Shown: positions 8,150-18,063, numbered from the stretch's first letter. The stretch is DNA of 64,000 nucleotides from Neobacillus niacini (GCF_030817595.1 NZ_JAUSZN010000001.1:628001-692000); one strand, 5' to 3'. Notes: generated by a model not told the origin, from the sequence alone. Numbers and translations are program-made.

Positions 8150-9862
8150 TTATTCTAAGCCTTCAATCACAATTTCTTTAGCAGGCAGGAAGTCTTCCTC
8201 CGTATCCAGATAGGTGACATTTACTCTATCTCCCTCTTTAAGATAAATGATCATTGGTTCTTTTTCAGATGATAGGATATAACTTTTCTTATTGTCTAAA
8301 AGGAATGACACTACAGTGAAGTCCCCAGACTTTTCTTTATAAACACGGAGAACATTACCGGTTATCTGCTTTTCGTCCGCCTTCGAACTGCCATCCACTG
8401 AACCTCCGCCACGTTGGAGAGCGGTTTTATATTGTCTTAGAGCTTCGTTTGGAGTTACACCAAACACGGATATTTCTGGATTAGCAGCTGATACGATAAA
8501 GTAATTCTGTAAAAATCCATTCGAATCGAGTACTGGTGTCAGCCAGCTTGCTTCCCCGTAGAAGTTATAAATGACAGGCATTTCCCCATGCCATTTCTTT
8601 TCAATAAATTTCTTTTCTATTATTTGCAGGGCACCTTGTGAATCCATATAGGATTCTTCAGGGTTACCTGTATAATAGGTAGCTTCCCCTGTACGCGAGT
8701 TGGTCAATGAGTACCCGAGCATGGAATCGACGCCTTCTTTAGGGGAGGTAAAATCAGTGAAATAATACATAACCCCATTTTGATTAAAAATTGGACTTAC
8801 ATTTGCCTCTGTTCCTTCATCAGAAGGAAGTTTGACATCTGATTTTCCAAAGAGGCTATTCCAAAATCCATGAACATAATTTCCAAAATAGCTGTTTTGC
8901 AGGCTGACAATTTCAGGTGATACTGCACCATCAATAAATTCAGGAACATTTGCAAGAGTATATGACTTTGTTTCCCCATTTTTCGAATCTACTACGACAA
9001 CACCCTTAACGTCGAAGCCATTTCGCGCTGAAATAAATTGACCGTATGAGCGGATGTAATAGGGTTTCCCATCATCGTCAATTTCTAATTGAACATCGCC
9101 GTAGAAAATATGTTTTGGGAATTGCATACGAATATGGCGCTCTACATCTTTATTAAAATAGGAAGAAGGTGTATAAATCATGTCTGACTTGATAAATTTT
9201 GGGTTAGCAGAAGAATCAGTGGCGCTTAAAGTAAAGTAACCAGGTGTTTCCTTTCCTTTCCACCATTTGAAAAATCCAGAAAACTCAACAGGTGCAATAT
9301 AAACATAATCTCCATTTACTTTTTGAATTTGAAGATTACCCAACTCGTAATAGCTCGTATTTGGTACTTGACCAAAAGCTTTTTTCATTTTATTGCGGGC
9401 AAACTCAGGTGGTACACTAGCAGGTGTTTCTTTCTCATCAAAAGATTTAATCTCTACTTTTTGGTCCATCTTAGCAATCTCATATTTTTCATCCGCGTTA
9501 AAGAGAAAGGCGGTGAGAAAGTAAATTCCAAGGACCAGACTCACTGCAAAGAGCAGAGCTTTCACTTTTCTTTCCATTCCAGTAGCAATGAGTGCACCTA
9601 ATGCAGTAATAATAATTGCAAGAACCCATAAAGAAGATAGGTTTCGGTCATAATTCGTAAAATAATAGTATGCAAAAACAGAAGGAATCAAAATAACGAT
9701 TAAAGCGATAATGGCTCCCGGAATTAACCTTCTAGCCCCGTTCGAACTCTTTTTATTACTTTTCGTATCGGTGGACTTATCATCCTTATAAATCGGTATA
9801 AGAACAAGAGCAGACATAATAGCGACGATCAACGAAAACAAAAACATATTCCCCATAACCAA
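8150..9862 (-). CDS. Large membrane protein of unknown function
   Basis: A 570-aa protein not recognised as a named family. Four hydrophobic segments are visible in the first 125 residues (about 5-24, 46-68, 78-94 and 103-121), followed by a 440-residue soluble, mixed alpha/beta domain rich in aromatic residues. The topology suggests a membrane anchor with a large domain on one side. The start is backed by AAGGGG 8 nt upstream; a second ATG two codons later is possible. It is monocistronic, divergent from the 5'-nucleotidase gene. Confidence 0.85.
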   Translation of the reverse strand: MVMGNMFLFSLIVAIMSALVLIPIYKDDKSTDTKSNKKSSNGARRLIPGAIIALIVILIPSVFAYYYFTNYDRNLSSLWVLAIIITALGALIATGMERKVKALLFAVSLVLGIYFLTAFLFNADEKYEIAKMDQKVEIKSFDEKETPASVPPEFARNKMKKAFGQVPNTSYYELGNLQIQKVNGDYVYIAPVEFSGFFKWWKGKETPGYFTLSATDSSANPKFIKSDMIYTPSSYFNKDVERHIRMQFPKHIFYGDVQLEIDDDGKPYYIRSYGQFISARNGFDVKGVVVVDSKNGETKSYTLANVPEFIDGAVSPEIVSLQNSYFGNYVHGFWNSLFGKSDVKLPSDEGTEANVSPIFNQNGVMYYFTDFTSPKEGVDSMLGYSLTNSRTGEATYYTGNPEESYMDSQGALQIIEKKFIEKKWHGEMPVIYNFYGEASWLTPVLDSNGFLQNYFIVSAANPEISVFGVTPNEALRQYKTALQRGGGSVDGSSKADEKQITGNVLRVYKEKSGDFTVVSFLLDNKKSYILSSEKEPMIIYLKEGDRVNVTYLDTEEDFLPAKEIVIEGLE

Positions 9863-10026
9863 TTCCCCTTTTTAATCAAATTCTATTTATCTTGAGTCTA
9901 TTTATATACGAATATCTAGGAAGAAAGTTTCATTAATAACCTTTTTTTAAATGGTCAATTCTGCATAAACTTTGTTTTAAAGCAAAAAATACCAATGCTT
10001 CTGTAGAAAAAACTAGGAGGAAATTT

Positions 10027-11814
10027 ATGCAATGGATTTATAAGATGCTTGTATTTCTGCTTACGATCAGTTTAATGGGGTGTGCCGGTAATGAAAATGC
10101 TACAGATAGAAACCAAACAAATAACCAAAATCCACGACAAGTAGCCAATAACTCTAACAATGTAAACCCAAGGACTATGGCTCAAAACAATAGAGGTAAT
10201 GCTGCCAACCCCACTCAAAACGTAGTAAATGATCAAGGATTGTCAGAAGAATACCATGGCCATATTTCAAATCGTCCGGAAACAAAACTTAAAAAGGAAA
10301 AACCGCCTGCTGCGAATAATCGATATATTCAGGTTCAACTTTTGGGGATTAATGATTTACATGGACAAATAAATGTAACGCGTAATGTTGGTGGAAAACC
10401 AGCAGGCAGAGCAGATTACTTAGCAGCTTATTTAAAACAAAGGGAAGCAGAAAATAAGAACACTCTTCTTGTACAAGCTGGGGATATGGTAGGGGCAAGT
10501 CCACCTGCTTCAGCCCTCTTACAGGATGAGCCAACAATAGAAATATTGAACAAACTGGGCTTTGATATTGGAACTGTAGGCAATCATGAATTTGATGAGG
10601 GAGTTAAAGAATTACTTCGTCTAATTAATGGTGGGACTCATGAAGAAACGGGCAATTTTGCTGGAGCCGATTTTCCTTGGGTGGCGGCAAATGTCATCGA
10701 TCAAAAAACTGGAGAATCCATTTTACCTCCTTATAAAATTCTTAAGGTAAATGGGATGGATATTGGATTTATTGGGGTCGTAACGACAGAGACACCGACG
10801 ATCGTAGTGCCAAGCGGAGTGGAAGGCTTAACCTTCTCTGATGAAGTGGAAGCTATTAATCGTAATGTAGCAGAATTGAAAAAGCAAGGAGTTCGATCTA
10901 TCGTTGTCTTAGCACACAATCCAGGTACTTCAGGTGTGAATGGTGAAAATCCAACTGGAATGCTTGTCGATATCGCCAATAAGGTTGACGACGAAGTGGA
11001 TATTATTTTTGGCGGACATAATCATGCTTATATGAATGCTACAATTGACAATAAGCTAGTCGTTCAATCCTATTCTTATGGTACAGCATTTTCTGATGTT
11101 GATATTGAGATTGACCCAAAAACGAAAGATATCGTTACCAAGAGGGCAGAAATCGTTACAACGTTTCAAGAAGGTATAAAACCGGACCCGGAAATAGCTG
11201 GAATGGTAGCGAAATACGAAGCTACAGTTGAACCGATTGTAAATAGGGTAATAGGCTCAACCTCGGTTAATTTAACAGCGCTCCGCAATGATAACGGCGA
11301 ATCCATCCTTGGAGATTTAATAGCTGACGCTCAAAGGCTGGCTTTAAATACAGACATAGCCTTTATGAATCCGGGCGGTATCCGAGCCGATATTAATCCA
11401 GGGGACATTACGTGGGGCGAAATTTACACTGTTCAGCCGTTTAATAATGATATGGTTAAAATGACTATGACAGGACAGCAAATACGCGACGTGCTTAATC
11501 AACAGTGGGGAACAAAAACAACGATACTTCAAATTTCTGGATTCACTTACACATGGGACGAAAATGCTCCAAATGGACAAAAGGTTGTAAATATCCTACT
11601 TCCAGATGGTACTCAAATGGATCCGAATAAATCCTATACTGTAGCCGCAAATATCTTCCTTGCAGGAGGGGGAGATGGTTTCACAGTATTTACAAAAGCG
11701 CAAAATAAAGTGATAGGACCAGTTGACTTAGACGTACTCGTAGACTTTATTGCGGCTCAACCAAAACCGTTCACATATAAGATGGATAACAGAATTCAAA
11801 AGGTTAGGTATTAG
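10027..11814 (+). CDS. 5'-nucleotidase/UshA-family lipoprotein
   Basis: A 595-aa exported phosphoesterase. The signal peptide ends in lipobox LMGC (C19), then an Asn-rich linker (about 21-75). The calcineurin-like metallophosphatase domain carries NDLHG (109-113), QAGDMVG, GNHEFDEG and GGHNHA. A C-terminal 5_nucleotid_C domain follows (about 420-560). This is the UshA/YfkN layout: it dephosphorylates nucleotides or related phosphates outside the cell. There is no LPxTG anchor, so it is held by lipid. Start ATG follows AGGAGG. It is monocistronic; a tandem repeat array begins 18 nt after its stop. Confidence 0.9.
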   Translation: MQWIYKMLVFLLTISLMGCAGNENATDRNQTNNQNPRQVANNSNNVNPRTMAQNNRGNAANPTQNVVNDQGLSEEYHGHISNRPETKLKKEKPPAANNRYIQVQLLGINDLHGQINVTRNVGGKPAGRADYLAAYLKQREAENKNTLLVQAGDMVGASPPASALLQDEPTIEILNKLGFDIGTVGNHEFDEGVKELLRLINGGTHEETGNFAGADFPWVAANVIDQKTGESILPPYKILKVNGMDIGFIGVVTTETPTIVVPSGVEGLTFSDEVEAINRNVAELKKQGVRSIVVLAHNPGTSGVNGENPTGMLVDIANKVDDEVDIIFGGHNHAYMNATIDNKLVVQSYSYGTAFSDVDIEIDPKTKDIVTKRAEIVTTFQEGIKPDPEIAGMVAKYEATVEPIVNRVIGSTSVNLTALRNDNGESILGDLIADAQRLALNTDIAFMNPGGIRADINPGDITWGEIYTVQPFNNDMVKMTMTGQQIRDVLNQQWGTKTTILQISGFTYTWDENAPNGQKVVNILLPDGTQMDPNKSYTVAANIFLAGGGDGFTVFTKAQNKVIGPVDLDVLVDFIAAQPKPFTYKMDNRIQKVRY

Positions 11815-11831
11815 AAGAAACGTAAATTTTT

Positions 11832-12033
11832 TATGAAGGACTAAACTCAATGAGGATCGTTTGTTTAGTCTTTCACCATGCTTATGAAGGACTAATCACA
11901 TGGGGAACTCTCCTAATTTGTCTTTCATCATGCTTATGAAGGACTAATCTCATTGGGAATTCTCCTGATTAGTCTTTCATCATGCTTATGAAGGACTAAT
12001 CTCACGGGAACTCTCCTGATTTGTCTTTCATCA
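11832..12033. repeat. Tandem array of four 52-bp hairpin units
   Basis: Units start at 11832, 11883, 11935 and 11987 (periods 51, 52 and 52). Each holds a dyad in which tgaaggactaa pairs with ttagtctttca across a loop of about 17 nt. Copy 1 reads gactaaac/gtttagtc and copy 3 gactaatc/gattagtc, so both arms changed together. There are no unique spacers and no cas genes. The array sits downstream of the 5'-nucleotidase gene. Confidence 0.85.
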
Positions 12034-12088
12034 ACCTTTTAACCATTGTATTAATAAAATTTAACCAACAAAGCTTTACCAGATAACA

Positions 12089-12126
12089 AAAGCTCCCTCT
12101 GAACTTTGATTCTGAGGGAGCTTTAC
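12089..12126. terminator. Terminator between convergent genes
   Basis: Stem AGCTCCCTC/GAGGGAGCT flanked by A-rich and T-rich runs, placed just after the yndM stop codon and usable on both strands. Confidence 0.75.
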
Positions 12127-12128
12127 CT

Positions 12129-12596
12129 TTATTGAGGCTTTTTGTTTTCTTCATTCGAGCTTCTTACATCTTGTCTGACTGGAGCCAGCAGCTCTTCTGA
12201 TGCTTCTGTTTGGTATTGTAATTGCCCTGTTTGCTGCTTCTTTCCGCCTTGGTTTTTAATGACATTATTTGCAACATATTTATGGAACATATATTCAAAT
12301 ATTGCAACTCCAATTGCGGCAATTAAAGACATTGAAAAATGGTTGTCACCATAGGTGAGATTTTCGCTCATAAACCATATGATTAGAAACGCTAAGCCAA
12401 AATCCGCAATGGTTGCAACCGTATTATTGGTTCTTGGTAAAATCATGAGGTCACCGATTAGATATGCTGCGACACCAAGAACAAGTGTGATAAGAAAGAT
12501 GTTGCTAAATGCCATGTCAAACAATAAACCGAGGATAAGCGACAAAAGGACAAGACTTGAAACAAATTTAATGGCTAAAGCTTTTACATGCTTCAT
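12129..12596 (-). CDS. yndM: YndM-family membrane protein (DUF2512)
   Basis: A 155-aa protein with four hydrophobic segments in the first 115 residues and a polar Gln/Glu-rich tail. The pattern, including YLIGDLMILPRTNN and the short loops, matches the DUF2512/YndM family of Bacillus. Function unknown. The start lies behind a strong AAGGAGGTG site. It is monocistronic with terminators on both sides. Confidence 0.85.
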   Translation of the reverse strand: MKHVKALAIKFVSSLVLLSLILGLLFDMAFSNIFLITLVLGVAAYLIGDLMILPRTNNTVATIADFGLAFLIIWFMSENLTYGDNHFSMSLIAAIGVAIFEYMFHKYVANNVIKNQGGKKQQTGQLQYQTEASEELLAPVRQDVRSSNEENKKPQ

Positions 12597-12652
12597 CTTA
12601 ACACCTCCTTTAAAAAATATTGTGTATAATTTTTTAAGAATTATTCATGAAT

Positions 12653-12702
12653 AAAAAAGTGCCAGGGACCTCTCTCAATGAGAAGGTGGCTGGCATTTTT
12701 TT
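12653..12702 (-). terminator. Terminator after pepF
   Basis: Stem AAGTGCCAG/CTGGCA.TTT with a long loop and A6 on the + strand, giving a T run at the end of the minus transcript. It starts at the pepF stop codon. Confidence 0.7.
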
Positions 12703-14515
12703 ACTCGTATGATTTTTCTAGTTCATCGATTAGGGAACCGACATATGCCACTGCTTTTCGAACTGGCTCTGGTGTCGACATATCTACACCAGCATGTTTT
12801 AATAGCTCAAGCGGTTTCATCGTTCCACCTGCACGAAGGACTTCCAGCCAGGTGTCAACAACAGGCTGACCTTGTTCTTGTATCAATTGCGCGACAGCAG
12901 TAGAGGCAGTTAAACCAGCAGAATACGTGTATGGATATAAGCCCATATAATAGTGAGGCTGGCGCATCCAAGTTAGGCTCGCACCTTCATCGATTTCCAC
13001 CGTATCCCCCCAGAATTCTGTGAGTACAGCTCTAGTCACTTCAGATAATGTATTGGCAGTAAGTGCTCTACCGTTTTCTGCTAACGCATATACTCTGCGT
13101 TGATATTCAGCCTCTAGTAAGTGAGTAACAAAATTATGATAATACGTTCCAAGCAGCTGAAGCACTACCCAGCGACGCATCTCCTTGTCTTCATTATTGG
13201 CTAACAGGTGCTGCCCTAATAAAAGCTCATTCATAGTAGATGGAGCTTCAATAAAATACAAGGAAGGACGAACATTCATGATTCTTTGATTTTTGTTTGC
13301 TAAATAAAAATGACCGGCGTGACCGAATTCATGCGCAAGGGTAAAGCAGCCGCGCATATTATCCTGCCATGTAACTAAAATGTATGGGTGTGCACCATAA
13401 GGGCTAGAACAGAAGGCACCTGTCGATTTACCAATATTATCGGCCAGGTCCACCCATCGCTCCTTAAAGCCCTTTTCAATGATTTCACTATACTCTGGTC
13501 CCATTACCTTCAATGATTCCAGGATAAGTTGACTTGCTTCTTCGTAGGTTGTTTCAGGATTAAAATCGGGATCCAATGGTGCTTTTAAATCACAAAACTT
13601 CATGACATCAAGGCCTAAAGTCTTTTTCTTAAGATCAGCAAACCGGCGCATATGAGGGGAGAGCTCTTTAAAAATAATATCGATTTGATTGTTATACATT
13701 TCAAGTGTTACTTGCTGTGGTTCTAATAGCATTTGTTCAACTGACTGATAATTTCTTAAACGTGAAAGAGTGACTTGCTTCTTTATTTCAGCAGAATAGG
13801 CAGCTGCGATCGTGTTTTTGTATTGTTTAAGAGTAGAAACGAAAGAGTCATATGCTTTTCTACGTGTTTCTGTATCTGCAGAGAACTCATAGCGATTTTC
13901 AAATAGAGCAAAAGAAACCGGTAACTCATTTCCTTCGCTATCAACAATAGGGGAAAAGTCCATGTCTGCTAATTTAGCCATATTATAAATGGTATAAGGG
14001 GCCCCATGTACTTCACCCAAAGCGGCTAATACTTCTTCTGTTTCAGGTGAAAGCCGATGTTTTTTCGTTTCAAGCAGCTCGAGTAAATCTTTTCGGAATG
14101 GTTGAAGTTCTAAATTCTCTTGTAAATATTTCTCTACAGTACCTTCTTCAAGTGAAAGGATTTCAGAATTTATAAATGATAATGCAGCAGTCATTTTTGT
14201 CCGTAAAGAAGCTAATTTGGCAGAATTAGCTTGGTTGAGGGGATCTGTTCCATCAGCAGATTGCTTTAAGCTTGCATATGTTGCTGCTTTGACCATTTTC
14301 ATTAATAGTTGCTCTTGTGCAATCAAGCATGCTGATAACTCTTTTGAACCAATATGTAACGTACCTTTAAAGCTCTCAATTTTTGCAGTGTCATTTTCAA
14401 TCACCGCAAGTTCTGCCTCCCATGCCTGATCTGATACAAATAAATCATCAAGATTCCATGTTAATTCCTCTGGAACTTCTGACCGGGTAAGCCGTTTTTC
14501 TACTGTCTTTTCCAT
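12701..14515 (-). CDS. pepF: Oligoendopeptidase F (M3 metallopeptidase)
   Basis: A 604-aa cytoplasmic zinc peptidase of family M3B that cuts short oligopeptides, at full family length. The zinc motif HEFGH is at residues 395-399 (TLAHEFGHAGHF). The distal glutamate helix and the GLYPYTYSAGL region near the C-terminus are present. The start has a strong GGAGGAG site. In Bacillus, PepF homologues process peptides, and overexpression can interfere with sporulation peptide signalling. It is monocistronic here and nothing suggests damage. Confidence 0.94.
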   Translation of the reverse strand: MEKTVEKRLTRSEVPEELTWNLDDLFVSDQAWEAELAVIENDTAKIESFKGTLHIGSKELSACLIAQEQLLMKMVKAATYASLKQSADGTDPLNQANSAKLASLRTKMTAALSFINSEILSLEEGTVEKYLQENLELQPFRKDLLELLETKKHRLSPETEEVLAALGEVHGAPYTIYNMAKLADMDFSPIVDSEGNELPVSFALFENRYEFSADTETRRKAYDSFVSTLKQYKNTIAAAYSAEIKKQVTLSRLRNYQSVEQMLLEPQQVTLEMYNNQIDIIFKELSPHMRRFADLKKKTLGLDVMKFCDLKAPLDPDFNPETTYEEASQLILESLKVMGPEYSEIIEKGFKERWVDLADNIGKSTGAFCSSPYGAHPYILVTWQDNMRGCFTLAHEFGHAGHFYLANKNQRIMNVRPSLYFIEAPSTMNELLLGQHLLANNEDKEMRRWVVLQLLGTYYHNFVTHLLEAEYQRRVYALAENGRALTANTLSEVTRAVLTEFWGDTVEIDEGASLTWMRQPHYYMGLYPYTYSAGLTASTAVAQLIQEQGQPVVDTWLEVLRAGGTMKPLELLKHAGVDMSTPEPVRKAVAYVGSLIDELEKSYE

Positions 14516-14585
14516 TTATTTCTCCTCCTCTAAACCTTCGTGTTCCTAAGTAATATCATATATTATTTGAATATTAAAGCAAATA

Positions 14586-14622
14586 AAAAAATGAGTCGAA
14601 CTGTTAACATTTCGACTCATTC
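14586..14622 (-). terminator. Terminator after the pseudouridine synthase gene
   Basis: Perfect 10-bp stem ATGAGTCGAA/TTCGACTCAT with A6 on the + strand side, forming a T tail for the minus transcript. Confidence 0.85.
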
Positions 14623-14625
14623 TTT

Positions 14626-15360
14626 TCACCATTCTCTAGGTTCATAATTGAGATCACTAAATAATTGCTGCTTTTCCTTTTTCGTTAAATCTCTCCATTG
14701 GCCAACAGGGAGGTTTCCTAAGTGGATATTCATAATCCGAATTCGCTGAAGGCGGACAACGGAATATCCGAGAGCAGAGCACATCCGTCGAATTTGACGA
14801 TTCAACCCTTGCGTCAAAATAATCTTAAACACATACTTTGACAGCTGTTCCACTTTACATGGGAGGGTTTTTGTATCTAGAATTCTAACGCCTTCAGACA
14901 TTTTTTTTAAAAATTCCGAAGTAATCGGCTTATCAACGGTTACAATATATTCTTTTTCATGTTTATTCTCCGCCCGCAGTATTTCGTTGACGATATCTCC
15001 GTCATTTGTTAACAGGATTAACCCGTCTGAATCTTTATCTAATCTCCCTATGTTAAAAATACGCAGTGGGTGATTCACTAAATCAATGATATTACCTTTG
15101 ATATGTCTTTCGGTGGTACTTGTAATTCCAACGGGTTTATTTAAAGCAATATAAACATTATTTTTGGCTACCCGGATGGTTTCACCGTTTACACGGACCA
15201 CATCCCCAGGCTCGACTTGACTGCCGACCTTAGCGACTTTCCCATTAATCGTGACTCTTCCTTCTTCTATCCATTTATCTGCACCACGCCTTGACGTTTT
15301 ACCAGACTCGGAAATAAATTTATTTAATCGCAGGTTAAACACATCCTTAATTTCGTTCAT
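14626..15360 (-). CDS. rluF: RluF-type 23S rRNA pseudouridine synthase
   Basis: A 244-aa RsuA/RluB/RluF-family enzyme. An N-terminal S4 RNA-binding domain (about 10-65) is followed by the catalytic domain with [10 protein letters not shown]; the nucleophile is D108. RluF-type enzymes modify U2604 of 23S rRNA in E. coli. RluF rather than RluB is judged from the overall pattern ([31 protein letters not shown]). No convincing ribosome site precedes the ATG at 15360, so translation may start weakly. Confidence 0.85.
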   Translation of the reverse strand: MNEIKDVFNLRLNKFISESGKTSRRGADKWIEEGRVTINGKVAKVGSQVEPGDVVRVNGETIRVAKNNVYIALNKPVGITSTTERHIKGNIIDLVNHPLRIFNIGRLDKDSDGLILLTNDGDIVNEILRAENKHEKEYIVTVDKPITSEFLKKMSEGVRILDTKTLPCKVEQLSKYVFKIILTQGLNRQIRRMCSALGYSVVRLQRIRIMNIHLGNLPVGQWRDLTKKEKQQLFSDLNYEPREW

Positions 15361-15531
15361 TATGTTTTTAGAATACTTAACTGCTAGCTGAATTTCAAGG
15401 TTAAGCTTACTCTAGTTTTTACCTAAACCAACTCTTTTTCGCATTTGTTATAAAGTTCGAGCAGGGGAAAAAGGTTTCTCTAGACCCACTAGATGTTTTT
15501 GTTCAATAATATAGATAAGGATTAGAAATGG

Positions 15532-16410
15532 GTGAAGAAAATGGAAGAACAAGGCTTTTTGGATTTAAAAAGAGGAGAGCGCGGAGCGATCGTTAGTATT
15601 ATTGCCTATATTTGCTTGTCAGCATTAAAACTAGCAGTTGGATATATAGCAAATTCCGAGGCATTGAAAGCAGACGGTTTAAATAATCTAACAGATATCA
15701 TTGCATCAGTGGCAGTTCTGATTGGTCTAAGATTATCCCAAAGACCGGCGGATGATGATCATCCTTATGGACACTGGAAAGCAGAAACCGTAGCTTCCAT
15801 GGTCGCTTCCTTTATCATGGCGGCCGTCGGTTTAAAGGTTGCATACGAAGCGATCGTAAGTATTTTTTACGTACAAATAGGAGCACCAGATGTTATCTCG
15901 GCATGGACGGGGCTTTTTTGTGCGTTCGTGATGTACTGGGTTTTTCGGTATAATAAAAAACTAGCAACAGACATAAATAGTCAATCGGTCATGGCGGCAG
16001 CAAAGGATAATCTTTCTGACGCTTGGGTAAGTGTGGGTACCTTTATAGGTATTATGGGTGCACAGTTCGGACTCCCTTGGCTTGATCCTTTGGCAGCAGT
16101 AATTGTCGGTCTTCTCATTTGTAAAACGGCATGGGACATTTTTAAAGAGGCCTCGCTCTATTTAACAGATGGATTTGATGAAAAGGAAATAGAAATATAT
16201 AAACAAACCATCCATCATTGCCAGGGCGTAAAGGGTGTGAAAGAAATTAAAGCTAGAAATTACGGGAATAACGTCGTTGTTGATGTTGTCATTCTCGTAA
16301 ATTCCACGTTAGATGTAAAAAAGGCGCATGATATCGCTACACAAGTTGAAGAGGAGTTAATCAGGACACATAAGGTGTATGATGTACATGTTCACGTAGA
16401 ACCGAAATAA
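15532..16410 (+). CDS. Cation diffusion facilitator (CDF) transporter
   Basis: A 292-aa protein with about six membrane segments and a C-terminal cytoplasmic domain (from about 210). The family signatures are NNLTD in TM2, DDDHPYGHWKAE between TM2 and TM3 and a second metal Asp pair in TM5 (SDAWVSVGT). CDF proteins export Zn2+, Mn2+ or Fe2+ in exchange for protons; the metal cannot be assigned here. Start GTG 15532 or ATG 15541 (three codons later) are both possible, as neither has an ideal ribosome site. It ends at a shared terminator. Confidence 0.9.
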   Translation: MKKMEEQGFLDLKRGERGAIVSIIAYICLSALKLAVGYIANSEALKADGLNNLTDIIASVAVLIGLRLSQRPADDDHPYGHWKAETVASMVASFIMAAVGLKVAYEAIVSIFYVQIGAPDVISAWTGLFCAFVMYWVFRYNKKLATDINSQSVMAAAKDNLSDAWVSVGTFIGIMGAQFGLPWLDPLAAVIVGLLICKTAWDIFKEASLYLTDGFDEKEIEIYKQTIHHCQGVKGVKEIKARNYGNNVVVDVVILVNSTLDVKKAHDIATQVEEELIRTHKVYDVHVHVEPK

Positions 16411-16420
16411 GACCATACAT

Positions 16421-16462
16421 AAAAAACAAAAGGATGGAGCTTTTATGCACCATCCTTTCTTG
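16421..16462. terminator. Bidirectional terminator
   Basis: Stem AAAGGATGG/CCATCCTTT between convergent genes, with A6 on the left and a short T-rich stretch on the right. Confidence 0.75.
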
Positions 16463-16468
16463 TTCCTT

Positions 16469-16810
16469 CTAGTAATTTCTCCTGCGCATTTTATAAACCA
16501 GCATATTATTTCCATCCCAGCCTCTTGTGATAATGAAATTACCACTTATCGTTTCGTATAGTCTTACACTGCTAGGATTGGATTCATCTCGTTTTTCTTT
16601 AGGGGAATCATCGGTTTCAACGTCTTCGATAGAATTATCGGTTGCCAGGTTTCCGATAGTATTATCGGTAGCCAGGTCTTCAATCATGATTATCGGGCTT
16701 TTTTCTATATCTGCGCTTAGAGAATCCTTGAGATTAGGTCTATGACCCCAGAACTTTAAAGAATCAAATATTGATCTTCTTCCATTCTTATCCGCCATGA
16801 AATCTCCCAT
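16469..16810 (-). CDS. Small hypothetical protein
   Basis: A 113-aa hydrophilic protein of no recognised family. Its middle contains an internal repeat (DLATDNTIGNLATDNSIED), encoded by imperfect direct repeats at about 16620-16690. A GGAGGTG site precedes the start at 16810; a second start at 16798 (MADKNG) also has a purine-rich site. There is no signal peptide or membrane segment. The terminator and ribosome site support a real gene. Confidence 0.6.
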   Translation of the reverse strand: MGDFMADKNGRRSIFDSLKFWGHRPNLKDSLSADIEKSPIIMIEDLATDNTIGNLATDNSIEDVETDDSPKEKRDESNPSSVRLYETISGNFIITRGWDGNNMLVYKMRRRNY

Positions 16811-16954
16811 TATTTTGCACCTCCATAGCTTTATTTAGCAGTGCCAGCTGCTCATAGTAAAACAAACCATTGTTTTTACTAATTTACGTAAAACTACCTA
16901 GAAATGCATGGGCAAACGCTCAGTCTATAAAATTCTCATTAGCAAAATGTCATT

Positions 16955-17875
16955 TTAGTGTTCTTCTTCATTTTCCTCCAATTGTTGGAAGTAGGCAGTT
17001 ATGATTTCGTTAAGCTGTATAAGCTCTTTTTCCCAGACACCTGCAGGGTTTTTTTGCAGGGTTTGGAGGGTGCTTTCGATTAGGAATTTTCTTGGAGCAC
17101 GAGTATGCATGATTTCTTCTTGGATAAAATCTAGCAATTCATTATATTTTTCTTGATCGTTTTTATTTTGAAAGTGTTTTGTGATGCAATTTCTCATAGG
17201 ACTGACGATTTGGTAAAATTGAACGATTAGTTCATGGTTGTTTTTTTGAAGCCCTGGAAGCCATTTTTCTAAAAGCTCAGGGTGGTGCAATTGTTCTTCA
17301 GCTTCAGCTACTTCGTCCACCATTTTAACTAAACGATTTACACTAAATCTGACGACCTGGCTAATTTTCTCATTTGAATCCGTTGCCAAGCGATTGTATT
17401 GGAGGTTATGCTGCATAAGCCCCTGAAACATGATGGCACAATCTAATAAGTATGGTTTATTTTTTTCGCCGAAGATATCAATAAACCTGGTATACATCCA
17501 TCTGAGTGAACGTAATCGCGCGATGCGGATATATTGTTTCAAATCTGCATCGTTTGTTGACATTACTTCCTCATAAAGAGCAATTAATTTATTTTTGCGG
17601 TTAGAAATCATTTGCATTACTAATTGTTTAATAAAGACCTCGATATCTGAAGGGCTTTTGCCAATTAATAAATCATCTCTTTCCTTTTGGAGTTTCTTAA
17701 AGGTTGCTTTATAAATCGCAATTAATAGCTCGCTTTTGGATGAAAAATATTTGTAAAAGGTTCCTTTTGAGATACCGCTAAAATCCAAAATGTCCTGTAT
17801 CGATGTAGCTTGAAAACCTTTTTCTATAAATAATTGATGGGCCTTGTTAATGACATGCTGTTTTCGATCATTCAT
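16955..17875 (-). CDS. TetR-family regulator, probably of the adjacent efflux pump
   Basis: A 306-aa protein with an N-terminal TetR helix-turn-helix (residues about 5-50, with TSIQDILDFSGISKGTFYKYF) and a long ligand domain. The start at 17875 (MNDRKQHV) is preferred because AGGTGAT precedes it; an open frame 34 codons longer reaches into the intergenic promoter and does not look like family sequence. It is divergent from the DHA2 efflux gene at 18064, the usual layout for a repressor that controls its neighbour. It is longer than the typical 190-220 aa, through extra C-terminal helices. Confidence 0.87.
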   Translation of the reverse strand: MNDRKQHVINKAHQLFIEKGFQATSIQDILDFSGISKGTFYKYFSSKSELLIAIYKATFKKLQKERDDLLIGKSPSDIEVFIKQLVMQMISNRKNKLIALYEEVMSTNDADLKQYIRIARLRSLRWMYTRFIDIFGEKNKPYLLDCAIMFQGLMQHNLQYNRLATDSNEKISQVVRFSVNRLVKMVDEVAEAEEQLHHPELLEKWLPGLQKNNHELIVQFYQIVSPMRNCITKHFQNKNDQEKYNELLDFIQEEIMHTRAPRKFLIESTLQTLQKNPAGVWEKELIQLNEIITAYFQQLEENEEEH

Positions 17876-17937
17876 TTTATCACCTATAATCCGGAGTATA
17901 CTAACTGTATAAAAATATACTACATCAAAAATTTGGG

Positions 17938-17963
17938 CATTACAAATCCATAAATTTGTAGTG
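17938..17963. promoter_or_regulatory. Candidate TetR operator
   Basis: Dyad CATTACAAAT/ATTTGTAGTG (one mismatch) with a 6-nt centre in the 188-nt gap between the divergent TetR and MFS genes. A second weaker dyad, AGTATA/TATACT, lies at about 17895-17922. The position suits autorepression and pump control. Confidence 0.5.
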
Positions 17964-18063
17964 TTTTTTGATTGCAAAAAATGAACCGACGGTATATTAT
18001 TAATAAAGCGTGAAACAAGGGTATAAAAAAATGAACAAAGAGTTTAAACAGGGGGTATAGAAC

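Noticed and set aside
11832..12033. Row of four terminators
   Set aside because: The stems are regularly spaced at 52 bp, the tandem linkers are alike and there are no U tracts after the stems.
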